Shown: positions 8,206 to 18,586, counted from the stretch's first letter. The stretch is 64,000 nt of DNA from CAYRYU01 sp964428355 (GCA_964428355.1 CAYRYU010000001.1:260060-324059); one strand, 5' to 3'. Notes: generated by a model from the sequence alone, not told the origin. Numbers and translations are program-made.

Positions 8206-9762
8206 ATGACCATGATCAAGCCGTTTCGAAATCTCTTCTCCCGGTTGGGCGTTTCCAGGCTGAGCCGCGTTTTGTTCGGGTTGGCGTTTGTCACCCTCTT
8301 TTCTCCCCTCTTTGGATCCGCCTGGGCTGCGGATTCCGGGCCACTACTCAGGTGGGGCCCCATCCTTGGGTTGGTGGCCGGTGACAACGCCTCGATCAAG
8401 TGGACCACGCGAAACCCGGCTTCCTGCGCGCTGACCCTTGGCGGAAGGACCATTCCCGCAAGCAAGGGAAAGGAGAGCTTCCATCAGGTCTATCTCGACA
8501 CCCTGACTCCGGAAACCACTTACAGGTATTCCATCCGGATCGAGACCGACCAGGGACAATCGGAGGTAGGGCCGTTTTCCTTCAGGACTCCCCCCGCGAA
8601 ACCCCAAACCTGGCGGTTCGTGATCTACGGGGACACCAGAGGAAACAACCAGGAACCTTCCCAGGCCACAAACCACGTGGACCACGAAAAAGTGGTGAAG
8701 GCTATCGAAAGCATTAACCCCCCGCCCGCCTTCTGCATCCATACCGGAGATCTTGTCGACCGCGGGGAAAGGCTCGACAACTGGGACAAATTTTTCCAGA
8801 TCGTCACTCCCCTTACTTCGAAAATGCCGTTTCTTCCGGTCCGGGGAAACCATGACTACGACGCGGGAATTTTCGGAAAGATCTTCTACGCGCCCCTGGG
8901 CGATAATGGCCAAACGTTGAACTGGTACGGTTTCCGTTATGGAAATGCCCAGTTCGTTTTCCTCGACACCGGCTGGGATGGCAAGAATGACGTCAGCGTT
9001 TGCGCGGCAAAGCTTTCCGCCGAGCTCCCCTTCCTGGAAAAGGTTCTTGCCCAGGCCACGGCCGATGGGATCAAGTGGAAATTCGTTTTCCTCCACATTC
9101 CCCCGGTCACCTCCGGAAGATACGGATGCAATGACCATCTCCTGAAAACCGTCGTTCCGCTCCTCGAAGAGCATGGGGTTACCTGCTGTTTTTCAGCCCA
9201 TTGCCATCTTTACGAGCGAAGCTTCAAGAACGGAGTCGCCTATGTTGTTTCGGGGGGTGGCGGAGCTCCATTCCAGGATCCCCCGGGATCGAAGCCCAAC
9301 CCTTTCTCGATCAGGGGAGAGCAGGCTCACCATTTCATCACCGTCGATGTTTCCTCCGAGACGGTCGATTTCGAGGTTCTTTCCCCGGATGGAGAAACGA
9401 TCGACTCTTTCGATCCCAAATCCGCCGGAACCGGAGGAGCATCAGCCAACCAGATCTGGGAACCGGCTCAACCCAAGGTGTCCGACGTCATCAGGATTGT
9501 CTCCAAACGCCCGGGCAAACTCCATTGGGCAATCAACGGCTGGACCTTACCGGCCGAATCCCTCTGGCCCCCCGGTTCCGAAAAATGGACCGACGGAAGA
9601 GCCATCGAAACCCCGATGGTCCAAGCTGAAGACGGGAAGAAGTTCGAGACACGGTTGGGGCCTTTCCAGAGTTCCCCTTCACAGGTTATGGAAATCAACG
9701 CCGTGTTCCATTACCCGGACAACACATGGGGAAAGGACTTCCGAATCCCTCTGAACCGTTGA
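8206..9762 (+). CDS. secreted metallophosphoesterase, purple acid phosphatase-like
   Basis: A 518-aa exported protein. The start at 8206 gives a long basic N-terminus, a hydrophobic core and a cleavage site after SAWA. Residues about 45-130 form a fibronectin-like N-terminal domain of the purple acid phosphatase type (DNASIKWTT, TPETTYRYSI). The calcineurin-like metal motifs follow in order: GD at 142-143 (VIYGDTRG), GDLVDRGE at 181-188, GNHDYD at 214-219, a His in VFLHIPP, and SAHCHLYERS in place of GHxH. A C-terminal extension of about 150 residues has no recognised domain. It probably hydrolyses phosphomonoesters or diesters in the periplasm. It lies 106 nt after nagB and may be co-transcribed. 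Exact substrate is unknown. Confidence 0.88.
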   Translation: MTMIKPFRNLFSRLGVSRLSRVLFGLAFVTLFSPLFGSAWAADSGPLLRWGPILGLVAGDNASIKWTTRNPASCALTLGGRTIPASKGKESFHQVYLDTLTPETTYRYSIRIETDQGQSEVGPFSFRTPPAKPQTWRFVIYGDTRGNNQEPSQATNHVDHEKVVKAIESINPPPAFCIHTGDLVDRGERLDNWDKFFQIVTPLTSKMPFLPVRGNHDYDAGIFGKIFYAPLGDNGQTLNWYGFRYGNAQFVFLDTGWDGKNDVSVCAAKLSAELPFLEKVLAQATADGIKWKFVFLHIPPVTSGRYGCNDHLLKTVVPLLEEHGVTCCFSAHCHLYERSFKNGVAYVVSGGGGAPFQDPPGSKPNPFSIRGEQAHHFITVDVSSETVDFEVLSPDGETIDSFDPKSAGTGGASANQIWEPAQPKVSDVIRIVSKRPGKLHWAINGWTLPAESLWPPGSEKWTDGRAIETPMVQAEDGKKFETRLGPFQSSPSQVMEINAVFHYPDNTWGKDFRIPLNR

Positions 9763-9945
9763 TCAGGCAGCAGGCTTCAGGCTTTTCCGCGGGGTGTCCC
9801 AAATCTTATTCCGAAGACCACTTCGGAATTCCCCAGTTCGAGAGACCGGACAAGATTCAGGGCGATGCCACCCGCCCAGGATGAAGAAAAAGAATCTCGG
9901 CAGGCGGCTGACTCCCAGCGAAACACCCCAACCCGATCCTAAATT

Positions 9946-9990
9946 GGGGACACAGGAATCTATTCAAAATCAGGGACATGGGAATCTTTT
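9946..9990 (+). repeat. REP-like element, left copy of an inverted pair
   Basis: The element begins GGGGACACAGGAATC and ends GGGACATGGGAATCTTTT. It matches, with scattered mismatches, the reverse complement of 10098-10144. Each copy itself contains two GGGACA-type half-units. No transposase lies between the two copies, which are about 110 bp apart. Confidence 0.7.
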
Positions 9991-10097
9991 CCATAGGATT
10001 TGAAACTGAGACTGGGAAAGAACTCTTCAAGCTCCGGGTAAAACGATGGCTTTCGGGGACACGACCTTCCTCTCCGCCAAACTGGCTCCTGCGGCGG

Positions 10098-10144
10098 AAA
10101 AGAATCCGTGTCCCCTTTTTCGAATTGATTCACGTGTCCCCGAA
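10098..10144 (-). repeat. REP-like element, right copy of an inverted pair
   Basis: Read on the minus strand it runs from GGGGACACGTGAATC to GGGGACACGGATTCTTTT, parallel to the left copy at 9946-9990. The arrangement (two inverted copies around a short spacer) is that of a REPIN or small non-autonomous element. Confidence 0.7.
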
Positions 10145-10150
10145 TAAAAA

Positions 10151-10174
10151 GGCGGGCAGGTTGCCCTGCCCGCC
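10151..10174. terminator. bidirectional terminator
   Basis: A perfect 10-bp stem (GGCGGGCAGG / CCTGCCCGCC) has loop TTGC. It is followed by TTTT on the plus strand and by TTTTTATTCG on the minus strand. It lies 18 bp after the stop codon of the giant minus-strand lipoprotein gene and is its likely terminator. Confidence 0.85.
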
Positions 10175-10192
10175 TTTTGATCGGAGGAGAGA

Positions 10193-13100
10193 TCAGGGGG
10201 TGACTGCCTCGACGGCAGCTCCGGTGGTGGTGCCTTCGACGGCGAAGATCCGGGTCGCACCGCCGACGGTTCCGAGTCCGCCGCCCGCCCATCCGCGCGT
10301 TGCGGCCAAGCTTCGGGTGGAATCAGTGGTTCCAGTGGAGGGGTCGTAGATTTGGATGACGCTGTTGGCTCCGCTAAGCGGGTCAATTCCAACACCGCCC
10401 AACAAGTACACCTTGTTGTTGTAGACACCGAGGGGACACAACCCCAGACCATGGGCGAGATCGGTCTTGAGTGACCAGAGGTTCGTGCCCTCGTCATACT
10501 GGAACACGCTCTGGGACTGGATCGCACCGACACAGTACAGGATTCCGTTCACCACGGCCATGTTGGGACCGAGGCCGCTGCCGGGCATGAACTTCTTGGT
10601 TGTCCAGCTGTTTCCAGTGATGTTGTAGGCTTCGACCACATTGAGATCGACCTGGTTCAGGTCCTGACCGCCGGCAACGTAGATGTTCCCGTTCAAGACC
10701 GCGGCACCAGGAATGAACCGTGCAGTGGTCATCGCGGTTTTGGTGGACCAGGATTTCAGGGAGGTGTCGTAAACCTCCAACCGGCCGGTAACGTTGTATG
10801 AGGTGTTGTCCACGCTTCCTCCGACGACATAGATGTTCGTTCCGGAAACCGCGGCGGCCATGCCCCAGCGGGCTCCGCCGGGCATCGAGGCGACGAGGCT
10901 CCAGAGGCCGGTGTCGGTGTCGTAGACTTCGGCTGAACTGACGGGTGTCTGGGTACCTTCGGTGTTGGAGCCGCCGAACACGTAGATCTTGTTGCCGATT
11001 ACGGCGGTGGCGGCTTCGGTTCGCCTCATGTGCAGGTAGAACTCGGTCCGGCCCGTTGCGGCGCTGTTGACGTGGCCGAAGGCATCGTAGGCCAGGATGC
11101 TGACGGGGATCGAGCCGACGCCGGTGTTCACCTTCCAGGTGTAGGTCCAGTGGGTGTTGTCGACCATGGTCATCGCCTGGTTGAGAACCTGCGTTCCGAT
11201 CGTGATCCTGGGGGCCGAAGCCGGAGTTGCATCGATCGCGGAGAGGTCGGTGAGGGTCGCCGTGATCAAGATCGAATCGGTGGCGACGACCACGACCGAA
11301 GGCGCGTTGTCGCTCAGGACGACCGCCGGCCCGGTGTTGTCGATCACGAAGGAGGTGCTTCCGGTGGGGGCTGTGTTGGCGTTCCCCGCCCGGTCGGTTG
11401 CCGTGATCGTGATGTTGTTGGTTCCGTCGTTGCCGGTGGGAACCGTCCAGACATAGCGCCAGACGAGGTTGCTTACCTTGGTCATCGTCACGGGTGCGAG
11501 AGCGCCGATCTTGATCGTGGGCGAGGTCACCTCGTCGATCTGATCGTTCTCCGTGAAGGTGGCGGTGATGGTTGCAACATCGCCCAACTGGACGACGTTG
11601 GAGGCGAGATTGTTGGTGAGAGCGACTGTGGGAACGGTATTGTCGAGCGTGTACACGATCTTGCCCGTGGTGGTGGCGTTCGCGTTCCCGGCCCGATCGG
11701 TGCACCCGATCCATACGCCGGCGGAGCCGTTTCCTGCGGGAACGGTCCAGTCGTAGTACCAGTGGAGGTTGTCCGTCTTCGTCATCGTCTGGCCTGAAAC
11801 AAGCGTTCCGATGGTGATCGTGGGTGCCGTCACCTCATTGATCTGGTCGAAGTCGGTGAAGGTGGCAATGAAGTGGACGATGTTACCCTGTTTGACAATC
11901 GCATCGGGGTGGTTGTCTCCGATTCCCACGGTCGGGAGTTCGTTGTCGACCACATACTGGAACCGGCCCGCGGTCGGGGAAGCAGTCAGGTTGCCCGCCA
12001 CATCATGGGCGACGACAGTGACTGTCGCCAGGGCGGTGCCTGCTGGAACATTCCATGAATAGGTCCAGATCAGGTTGGAGGTCTTCGTCATTGCCGCGTT
12101 GAGGACTCCCCCGCCCGCGATGGTTATCGTGGGAGGTGTGGTTTCGTCAACGTTGTTGGCTTCGACGAAGGTGGCGGTGATGTTGACCGTATCAGGATCC
12201 CGAACGAACTGGTCGGTCTGGTTGTCCGAGAAGGTGAGAGCCGGTCTGGTGTTGTCGATAGTGTAGGAGACCTTTCCGGTGGCCGGATCGTTGCCGTTGC
12301 CCCAGGTGTCCGTGGCGTTGATGGTGAAGGTGGCAGGGCCATCGACTCCGGCGGGAACGACCCACGAATAGGTCCAGACGAGGTTGTTGGTCTTGGTCAT
12401 CGGCTGGTTGGTTATCCCGGCGGCCGCGATCGTGATCAACGGAACCGTCGGGGCTTCGCTGATCCCGCCGCCCGCGACGAAAGTGGCAGTGACGTTGACG
12501 GTGTCGCCATTTCTCACGATGGTATCGGCATGGTCATCGGCGAGAGAGACCGTCGGGGGAGGATTGTTGATGAGATACTCGATCCGGCCGGTCGCGGTCG
12601 CGTTGGTGTTGCCTGCGCGGTCCTTGGCGGTGATGATCACCGGGGCGCTTCCGTTCTTTCCGAAGGCCACATTCCAGGTGTAGGTCCAGTGGGTGTTGTC
12701 GACCTTGGTCATCGCGGCGCCGACCACCTGGGTTCCGATTGTAATGGCGGGGACGGTGGTTTCGTCGATCATGTCGGTCTCGGTGAAAGCAGCAGTAATG
12801 TGGACTGCGGTGGGGTTTTCGACGATGACGTCGGCTTGGTCGTCGGACAGGACCACGGTCGGGGAGCTGTTGTCGATGTAGTAGGAGGTGCTGCCCGTGG
12901 GTGCGGCATTGGCGTTTCCGGCAACGTCGGAGGCAATGATGCTCACCGGCTGGGTCCCGGTGTTCCCGGCGGGAACGGTCCAGGCGTATGTCCAGTGCAG
13001 ATTGTCGACCTGGGTCATTGCCTGTGCGGTCACGACGGATCCGATGGTGATCGTGGGAACCGGGGAACTTTGCAAAGCATTGGCTTCAGTGAAGGTGGCG

Positions 13101-16100
13101 ATTATGTTCACCACATTCCCGAGGCGAACCACGTGATCGATCTGGTTGTCCCCAAGTCCGACGGTGGGAGCCGTGTTGTCGAGGGTGTAGGCCACTTTTC
13201 CGGTGGCAGCGGCATTCGCGTTGCCGGCCCGGTCGGTAGCCGTGATGGTTATCGCTAAGGCACCATTTCCTGCCGGGGCGGTCCAGTCATAGGTCCAGAC
13301 CTTGTTGCTCGTCATGGTCATGTTGGCAGCAGGAGCGGCCCCGATGGTGATCTGTGGAGGAGTGGTGGTGTTGATCTGGTCGGCGTCGGTGAATGTGGCG
13401 GTGAACTTGACCGCGTTACCCTGTTTGACTACCGCGTCGGGATGGTTGTCGCTCATCACGACCGTTGGGGCAATGTTGTCGACCAGGAATGAGGTCAGTC
13501 CGGTCGGAGAAGCGCATCCATTGCCCACCCGGTCGGTCGCAACGATTGCTATCGTCGCAACTCCGTCATTTCCGGCGGGAACAGCCCAGTTGTAGGTCCA
13601 GGTGGCGTTGGTCACCTTGGTCATGTTGGCGTTGGTGACGATTCCCCCGATGCTGATCGTGGGAACGGGGGTTTCATCGATCTGGTCGGCATCGGTGAAC
13701 AGGGCCGTGATCGTGACGTTGTTTCCAGAGCGAACGATACCATCGGCATCGTTGCTGGAAACGACGACCGTGGGAGAGGAGTTGTCGATCCGGTAAAGGA
13801 TCTTTCCGGTGGCCGTGGCGTTGGCATTTCCGACCCGGTCGGTGGCGGCGATGGTGATGGTGGCCAGACCGTCACTTCCCGAAGGTACCGTCCATGCGTA
13901 TGTCCAGACCAGGTTGCTGGTCTTCGCCATTGCCAGGTTCGTGCCGATTCCGCTGATGGAGATCTTGGGAGGCGTGGCCTCATTGATGTAGTCGTTCTCC
14001 ACGAAGGTCGCGGTGAAGTTGACCACATCATTTTTCTTCACGAGGGCATCAGCGTGATCATCGGTCAAGGCAACGGTGGGAATCGTATTGTCGATTCCGT
14101 ATTCGATTCTGCCGGTGGCGGCGGAGTTGGCATGTCCGAGGCGGTCGCGCGCGACGATCGTCACCGCGTGGCTGGCGGTCACCACGTTCGGAACGGTCCA
14201 GGTATGCTGCCAGTGCTTGTTGTCGATCTTCGTCATGTTGACCACATTGACGACGGTCCCGATCTGGATCGTGGGAGGAGTGGTCTCGTCGATCTGGTCG
14301 ATTTCGGTGAACGTGGCAAGGGTGGTGATGATGTCGCCCGGTTTGACCAGGGGAATCGCGCGGCCATCACCCACAACAACTGCCGGCCCGGTGTTGTCGA
14401 TCAGGAAGGTATTCGAGCCGGTGGCGGCCGCGTTAGCGTTGCCGCTCAGGTCATTGGCGACAATCGTTACTGTCGTCGTTCCATCACACCCCGCGGGAAC
14501 ATCCCAGCTGTAGGTCCAGGCGAGATTGCTTCCGGTGGGGTTCATAGCAACAGGAGCGGAAGCCCCAAACTGGATCGTGGGAGCCGCGAAAGGAGCCGAA
14601 GTCGCGATCGCATCTGCTTCGACGAAGGAGGCGATGAAGTTGACCGTATTCGAATCCTGAATGACGGGGCCAATGCCGGCCTGGAGGGTGACGGTGGGGC
14701 CGACCTGGTCGATGGTTCGGAAAGCCCAGGTTGCGCTGCTGGTAACTCCCGCATAGGGGTTGCCCGCAGTGTCGGTGAGGGCTCCGCTGGGAATGAGGAC
14801 GTAGTATTCCCCGCCATCATTCGCGAGAGCGTTGGTGGTATCGATCGTGACCTTCCGATTCACGACCGTGATCCTCGCTGATTGGGCTGTGTTGGAGAGA
14901 TCGAAGGCTTCGAACACGGTGTCTGTGGTGCCACGTCTGTAGATATTGATGACACCGGAGTTCGCTTTCAGCATGGGTTCACCGAAGTCGATGGTCAGGT
15001 CGGTATCGACCGCAACTCCCCGGGTCCCGTTGGCGGGGGTGAAGGCGACGGAGGTGACCGGAGCGACGAGATCGATCGGGCGGAATGTCCAGATGCTGGA
15101 ATCGGTGATTCCAACAAAGGCGTTGTTGGGAATGTCCAGGACAACACCCGCCCCTATCAGGACGGAGAATTCGGACCCATCGGTCGGGAACGGAATCGAG
15201 GGATTGATCGTTACCTGGGTTCCCGCCACGCTGACCCGGGCCTTCTGCGTCGAAGAAGCCATGTCGAACTCTTCGAAGAGGGCGTTGTCGAGACGCCCGC
15301 GGATCTGGATCTTTCCAGTGTTGCCAAGCTGGACGTTCTCGTTGAACCAGACGATGAGGTTCGCGTCAGTCGCGACCTGGACGGCCCCGGAAACCGGGTT
15401 GAACGGTGCAACGGTGGCGAGAACCGGCGGAGTCTGGTCGAGGGTTGTGAAGACCCAGGTGGTGTTGTCGATGAATCCGGCGAAGGAGTTCCCCGCCGTA
15501 TCCTTGAAGCAGCCTGCCTGGACGGTCACGTATTCGGGATTCCCGTCGGCGATGAGTTTGGCGGGAAGGGTCATGGTCACCTGGGTTCCGGCAACAGCGA
15601 TCTTGGCGGAATCAGTGGCGACATCGAGAACCGTCACCAGTGAGTCATCGGACTTCCTCCGAACGGTGATCTTCCCAATGGTTCCGAGAACGATGGTTTC
15701 CGAGAAGTTCATCACGAGCTGGGTATTGCTGGCGATGCCGACCGCTCCGCTCGCGGGGGTGAACGGGGTGGCCGCCAGGGTGGGAGCGATGATGTCGACG
15801 GTCCGGATCACCCAGCCGTTCGTGGTGGTGATTCCGACGAAGTTGTTGCCGGCGATATCCTTGATCGCGCCGGCGGGAACGCTGAGGTAATACTGACCGC
15901 CGTCACCGGGAAGGGCGACCGGGAACTGCATGGTGACGATGGTACCGGTGATGGTGACCGGGGCGGTCGAAACACCGAGGTCGATCTGGGTGACGGTCGA
16001 ATTGTCGGTGGATTTCTTGACCGTGATGATTCCCGTTCCGTGTTTGACCGCTTCGTTGAAGGTCATGACGAACTGGGTGTTGACCGGGACGTTGGTCGCA

Positions 16101-18586
16101 CCATTCGCCGGGTTGAGAGCGCCAGTGGTAACCAGCACCGGGGACTGGAGGTCGCTGCAGGTGAAGTTCCAGGTGTTCCTGTCGGAGAAACCGGCGAAGG
16201 GAAGGCCGGTGGCATCGACAAAGCTTCCCGCCGCGACGGTCACGTAGTAGCCCAACCCGTCATCGGAAAGCTTGACTGGGGGCTGGATGGTTGCCTGCGA
16301 GCCCGCGACTGTGACGTTGGCCATCGCGACAGTTTGCTGCACGGAATCATCAGACAACTTGCGGATCTGGATGACCCCTGTCCCGATCTTCGTCACTGGC
16401 TCGCTGAAGTTCATGACCAGAGCCACGTTGGAGGCCACCCCGAGGCTTCCGGTCGAGGGGACCAGCGGGTTGGCGGCAGCCAGAGCTGGCGGTTGGACAT
16501 CGCCGGTCGTGAAGGCCCAGGCGTTGGTGGCGGTGAAACCGGCGTAGGCGTTTCCGCTCAAATCGCGGATCGCGCCGCCCGAAACGGTCACGTAGTAACC
16601 GGCTCCGGCTCCCGAAAGATCCTGGGAAAGCTGGATCGTCACTATGGAACCGGCAACCGTGATCTTCGCCGCATCAGCGGGCAGGTTGAACTGCTCGACG
16701 ACGGTATTGTTGCTGGCAAGCCGGACGGTGATGCTTCCGGAGGTTCCGAGGGCGACTCCTTCTGAAAAGGACATGATGAGGGGAGGCCGCACGGGAACGT
16801 TGGTCGCGCCATTAACCGGATTGAGGGGGTTGGTCGTGACCAGGACCGGCGCGGTGGTATCGCGGCAGGTGAAGGTCCAGGAGAGTTTGTCCGTCCAACC
16901 CAGGAACCCGAGGCCTGAAAGGTCGCGGATCGCGTTCGCCGCAACGGTGACGTAAAAGCCCGCCCCGGTTTCGGGAAGGGCGTTCGCGAGATTTATCGTG
17001 ACCTGGGCCGCGTTGCATGTCACTGATGCGGCCTGGGCGGGAACCGCCATGTCGAACTGCTGGACGACGGAATCGTCCGCGATGCGCCTCACGGCGATCA
17101 CGCCCGCGGTTCCCTTGGCGACGTTCTGGTCGAAGTTCATGACAAGGGTGTTCGGGCCGGGGATGTTGACCGTGCCATTCGCGGGGACGAGTGCATTGGC
17201 GGCGGCGAGCTGGGGACCGACCACATCACCGCAGCTGAAGACCCAGGCGGTGTTGGCAAGGATGCCGGCGAAGAGGTTTCCGGAAAGATCCCGGATGACA
17301 TTGTTGGCAACGTTGACGTAGTAGCTGTTGCCATCGGCTTTGAGATTTCCGGAGAGGACGACCGTGGCAACCGCACCGTTGATGGAAACGCGGGCGGCTT
17401 GCGCGGGAACGGCGATGTCGAGCTGCTCGACGATGGCACCGTCGGATTGCCGGCGGATGGTGATTACACCGCTCGCTCCGAGCTGGACGGGTTCATTGAA
17501 AGTCATGGTGAGGACGGTGGCCGTAGAAACGTTGGTGGCACCGTTCGCGGGAGAGAGCGGGTTGGCGGCGGCCAGAGTCGGAGCGGTCTTGTCGATGAAG
17601 TTGACCTTGATTCCGACCGAAGCCTTGCCCTTCAAGCCTTTTGGATCAGTGACTTCAAGGGTGACGCTGGCGATCCCGTCGATCTGGGGGGCAGCGAACT
17701 GGGCGGTAAGGTTACCTGCACCCAGGGTCAGTGCGATCGGGTTGCTCGCGATCACGGCGCTCCATGCGTAAGTCAGCGCTTCCCCTTCGAGATCGGTGGC
17801 GGACGCGACGAGGTTGACCTGGGTTCCGGCATCAACCGTTGTCTTGTCGGTAGTCAGGGAAACGAACGGTGGGAAGTTGATTGCACCCGATTTAACCAAG
17901 GTCAGAATGTAACTGATCGGGGAAAAAGTCGATCCAGGGGGAAGGGGGGGAAAGAAAAGAAGGGGCGCATTCCCCGAAAAAGCAGGGGAAAGAACGGTCA
18001 TTGGCGCGGTTACGCTCGCGGGCATTCCCGGAGTCGTGAAGTAACCGTTGGCGTCACTCGTGATGGTTTCTCCCCAGACCTTCATCTGGACAAAGGGAGC
18101 GGGTTTGCCATCGGTATCGAACAGCTGGCCGACGGCGTAGGATGTCGCCTCGACGAGAAGTATCGAGCCCACCATTCCCGGAGAGCCGTTTCCCGGAGTG
18201 GTGAAGTAATCGGAAATCTGCTTGTACAGTTTGCCGTCCTTGGTCCGGAAACGGGCAACAACCCGATAGGTACCCTCGGGAACGGGGCCGATCGAGAATG
18301 AACCGTCGGGGCCGGTGGTTCCGAAAACCCCCGAATTCGATTCGAGGTACACGTCCGCGGACGCGACAGGGAATCCTGCGCCCTGGGCCCGCACATCCTC
18401 CCGCACGCTTACGGCCTGGAGGCCGGCAACGGAGGAAAGAACCTGCCCGGTAATCATGGGACCGGTCGTGGTGGGAACGTAAACCACCCCGGAATCCCCT
18501 CCCCCGCCGCATCCCCAAATACCAAAAGCGGCCAGGAGAAGAGTGAAAAGACCCAATAACGGAACTGCGCGCCTGAATTTTTCCAC
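10193..18586 (-). CDS. giant Ig-like repeat lipoprotein with C-terminal Kelch propeller (2797 aa)
   Basis: GTG at 18586 is preceded by GAGGGGG; an upstream TTG at 18601 would overlap that ribosome site. A hydrophobic stretch and lipobox-like GIWGC predict a lipoprotein. Order: two carboxypeptidase-regulatory (CnaB-like) folds (about 35-235), a PKD/cadherin-like domain (about 240-340), eight Big_5-type Ig-like repeats of about 120 aa (typical motifs NPANGATNVPV, MTFNEAV, DLSGN), and twelve Ig-like repeats of about 102 aa (typical DNTGPTV, ATFTEADQIDETTPP, DRAGNANAAATG). Five to six Kelch repeats follow from about 2515 to the end (NKIYVFGG, AEVYDTDTGLWS). Such proteins are usually surface-exposed and adhesive or structural; that role is inferred. 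A related lipoprotein lies upstream at 23750-27452. A terminator follows the stop. Confidence 0.9.
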   Translation of the reverse strand: MEKFRRAVPLLGLFTLLLAAFGIWGCGGGGDSGVVYVPTTTGPMITGQVLSSVAGLQAVSVREDVRAQGAGFPVASADVYLESNSGVFGTTGPDGSFSIGPVPEGTYRVVARFRTKDGKLYKQISDYFTTPGNGSPGMVGSILLVEATSYAVGQLFDTDGKPAPFVQMKVWGETITSDANGYFTTPGMPASVTAPMTVLSPAFSGNAPLLFFPPLPPGSTFSPISYILTLVKSGAINFPPFVSLTTDKTTVDAGTQVNLVASATDLEGEALTYAWSAVIASNPIALTLGAGNLTAQFAAPQIDGIASVTLEVTDPKGLKGKASVGIKVNFIDKTAPTLAAANPLSPANGATNVSTATVLTMTFNEPVQLGASGVITIRRQSDGAIVEQLDIAVPAQAARVSINGAVATVVLSGNLKADGNSYYVNVANNVIRDLSGNLFAGILANTAWVFSCGDVVGPQLAAANALVPANGTVNIPGPNTLVMNFDQNVAKGTAGVIAVRRIADDSVVQQFDMAVPAQAASVTCNAAQVTINLANALPETGAGFYVTVAANAIRDLSGLGFLGWTDKLSWTFTCRDTTAPVLVTTNPLNPVNGATNVPVRPPLIMSFSEGVALGTSGSITVRLASNNTVVEQFNLPADAAKITVAGSIVTIQLSQDLSGAGAGYYVTVSGGAIRDLSGNAYAGFTATNAWAFTTGDVQPPALAAANPLVPSTGSLGVASNVALVMNFSEPVTKIGTGVIQIRKLSDDSVQQTVAMANVTVAGSQATIQPPVKLSDDGLGYYVTVAAGSFVDATGLPFAGFSDRNTWNFTCSDLQSPVLVTTGALNPANGATNVPVNTQFVMTFNEAVKHGTGIITVKKSTDNSTVTQIDLGVSTAPVTITGTIVTMQFPVALPGDGGQYYLSVPAGAIKDIAGNNFVGITTTNGWVIRTVDIIAPTLAATPFTPASGAVGIASNTQLVMNFSETIVLGTIGKITVRRKSDDSLVTVLDVATDSAKIAVAGTQVTMTLPAKLIADGNPEYVTVQAGCFKDTAGNSFAGFIDNTTWVFTTLDQTPPVLATVAPFNPVSGAVQVATDANLIVWFNENVQLGNTGKIQIRGRLDNALFEEFDMASSTQKARVSVAGTQVTINPSIPFPTDGSEFSVLIGAGVVLDIPNNAFVGITDSSIWTFRPIDLVAPVTSVAFTPANGTRGVAVDTDLTIDFGEPMLKANSGVINIYRRGTTDTVFEAFDLSNTAQSARITVVNRKVTIDTTNALANDGGEYYVLIPSGALTDTAGNPYAGVTSSATWAFRTIDQVGPTVTLQAGIGPVIQDSNTVNFIASFVEADAIATSAPFAAPTIQFGASAPVAMNPTGSNLAWTYSWDVPAGCDGTTTVTIVANDLSGNANAAATGSNTFLIDNTGPAVVVGDGRAIPLVKPGDIITTLATFTEIDQIDETTPPTIQIGTVVNVVNMTKIDNKHWQHTWTVPNVVTASHAVTIVARDRLGHANSAATGRIEYGIDNTIPTVALTDDHADALVKKNDVVNFTATFVENDYINEATPPKISISGIGTNLAMAKTSNLVWTYAWTVPSGSDGLATITIAATDRVGNANATATGKILYRIDNSSPTVVVSSNDADGIVRSGNNVTITALFTDADQIDETPVPTISIGGIVTNANMTKVTNATWTYNWAVPAGNDGVATIAIVATDRVGNGCASPTGLTSFLVDNIAPTVVMSDNHPDAVVKQGNAVKFTATFTDADQINTTTPPQITIGAAPAANMTMTSNKVWTYDWTAPAGNGALAITITATDRAGNANAAATGKVAYTLDNTAPTVGLGDNQIDHVVRLGNVVNIIATFTEANALQSSPVPTITIGSVVTAQAMTQVDNLHWTYAWTVPAGNTGTQPVSIIASDVAGNANAAPTGSTSYYIDNSSPTVVLSDDQADVIVENPTAVHITAAFTETDMIDETTVPAITIGTQVVGAAMTKVDNTHWTYTWNVAFGKNGSAPVIITAKDRAGNTNATATGRIEYLINNPPPTVSLADDHADTIVRNGDTVNVTATFVAGGGISEAPTVPLITIAAAGITNQPMTKTNNLVWTYSWVVPAGVDGPATFTINATDTWGNGNDPATGKVSYTIDNTRPALTFSDNQTDQFVRDPDTVNITATFVEANNVDETTPPTITIAGGGVLNAAMTKTSNLIWTYSWNVPAGTALATVTVVAHDVAGNLTASPTAGRFQYVVDNELPTVGIGDNHPDAIVKQGNIVHFIATFTDFDQINEVTAPTITIGTLVSGQTMTKTDNLHWYYDWTVPAGNGSAGVWIGCTDRAGNANATTTGKIVYTLDNTVPTVALTNNLASNVVQLGDVATITATFTENDQIDEVTSPTIKIGALAPVTMTKVSNLVWRYVWTVPTGNDGTNNITITATDRAGNANTAPTGSTSFVIDNTGPAVVLSDNAPSVVVVATDSILITATLTDLSAIDATPASAPRITIGTQVLNQAMTMVDNTHWTYTWKVNTGVGSIPVSILAYDAFGHVNSAATGRTEFYLHMRRTEAATAVIGNKIYVFGGSNTEGTQTPVSSAEVYDTDTGLWSLVASMPGGARWGMAAAVSGTNIYVVGGSVDNTSYNVTGRLEVYDTSLKSWSTKTAMTTARFIPGAAVLNGNIYVAGGQDLNQVDLNVVEAYNITGNSWTTKKFMPGSGLGPNMAVVNGILYCVGAIQSQSVFQYDEGTNLWSLKTDLAHGLGLCPLGVYNNKVYLLGGVGIDPLSGANSVIQIYDPSTGTTDSTRSLAATRGWAGGGLGTVGGATRIFAVEGTTTGAAVEAVTP

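Larger units (their letters stand above)
9763..10192. other. 430-bp non-coding stretch with hairpin, REP-like inverted pair and terminator
   Basis: No credible reading frame. It holds a perfect 9-bp hairpin (ATTCCGAAG, loop ACCA, CTTCGGAAT) at 9808-9829 just after the phosphatase gene. Next come a pair of 45-47 nt elements in inverted orientation (9946-9990 and 10098-10144), and a terminator at 10151-10174. Several GGGGACAC fragments elsewhere in the stretch look like decayed copies of the same element. Confidence 0.75.

Noticed and set aside
11030..11797. Plus-strand frames over the giant lipoprotein repeats
   Set aside because: Repeated shadow frames caused by the tandem Ig-like coding repeats on the minus strand.
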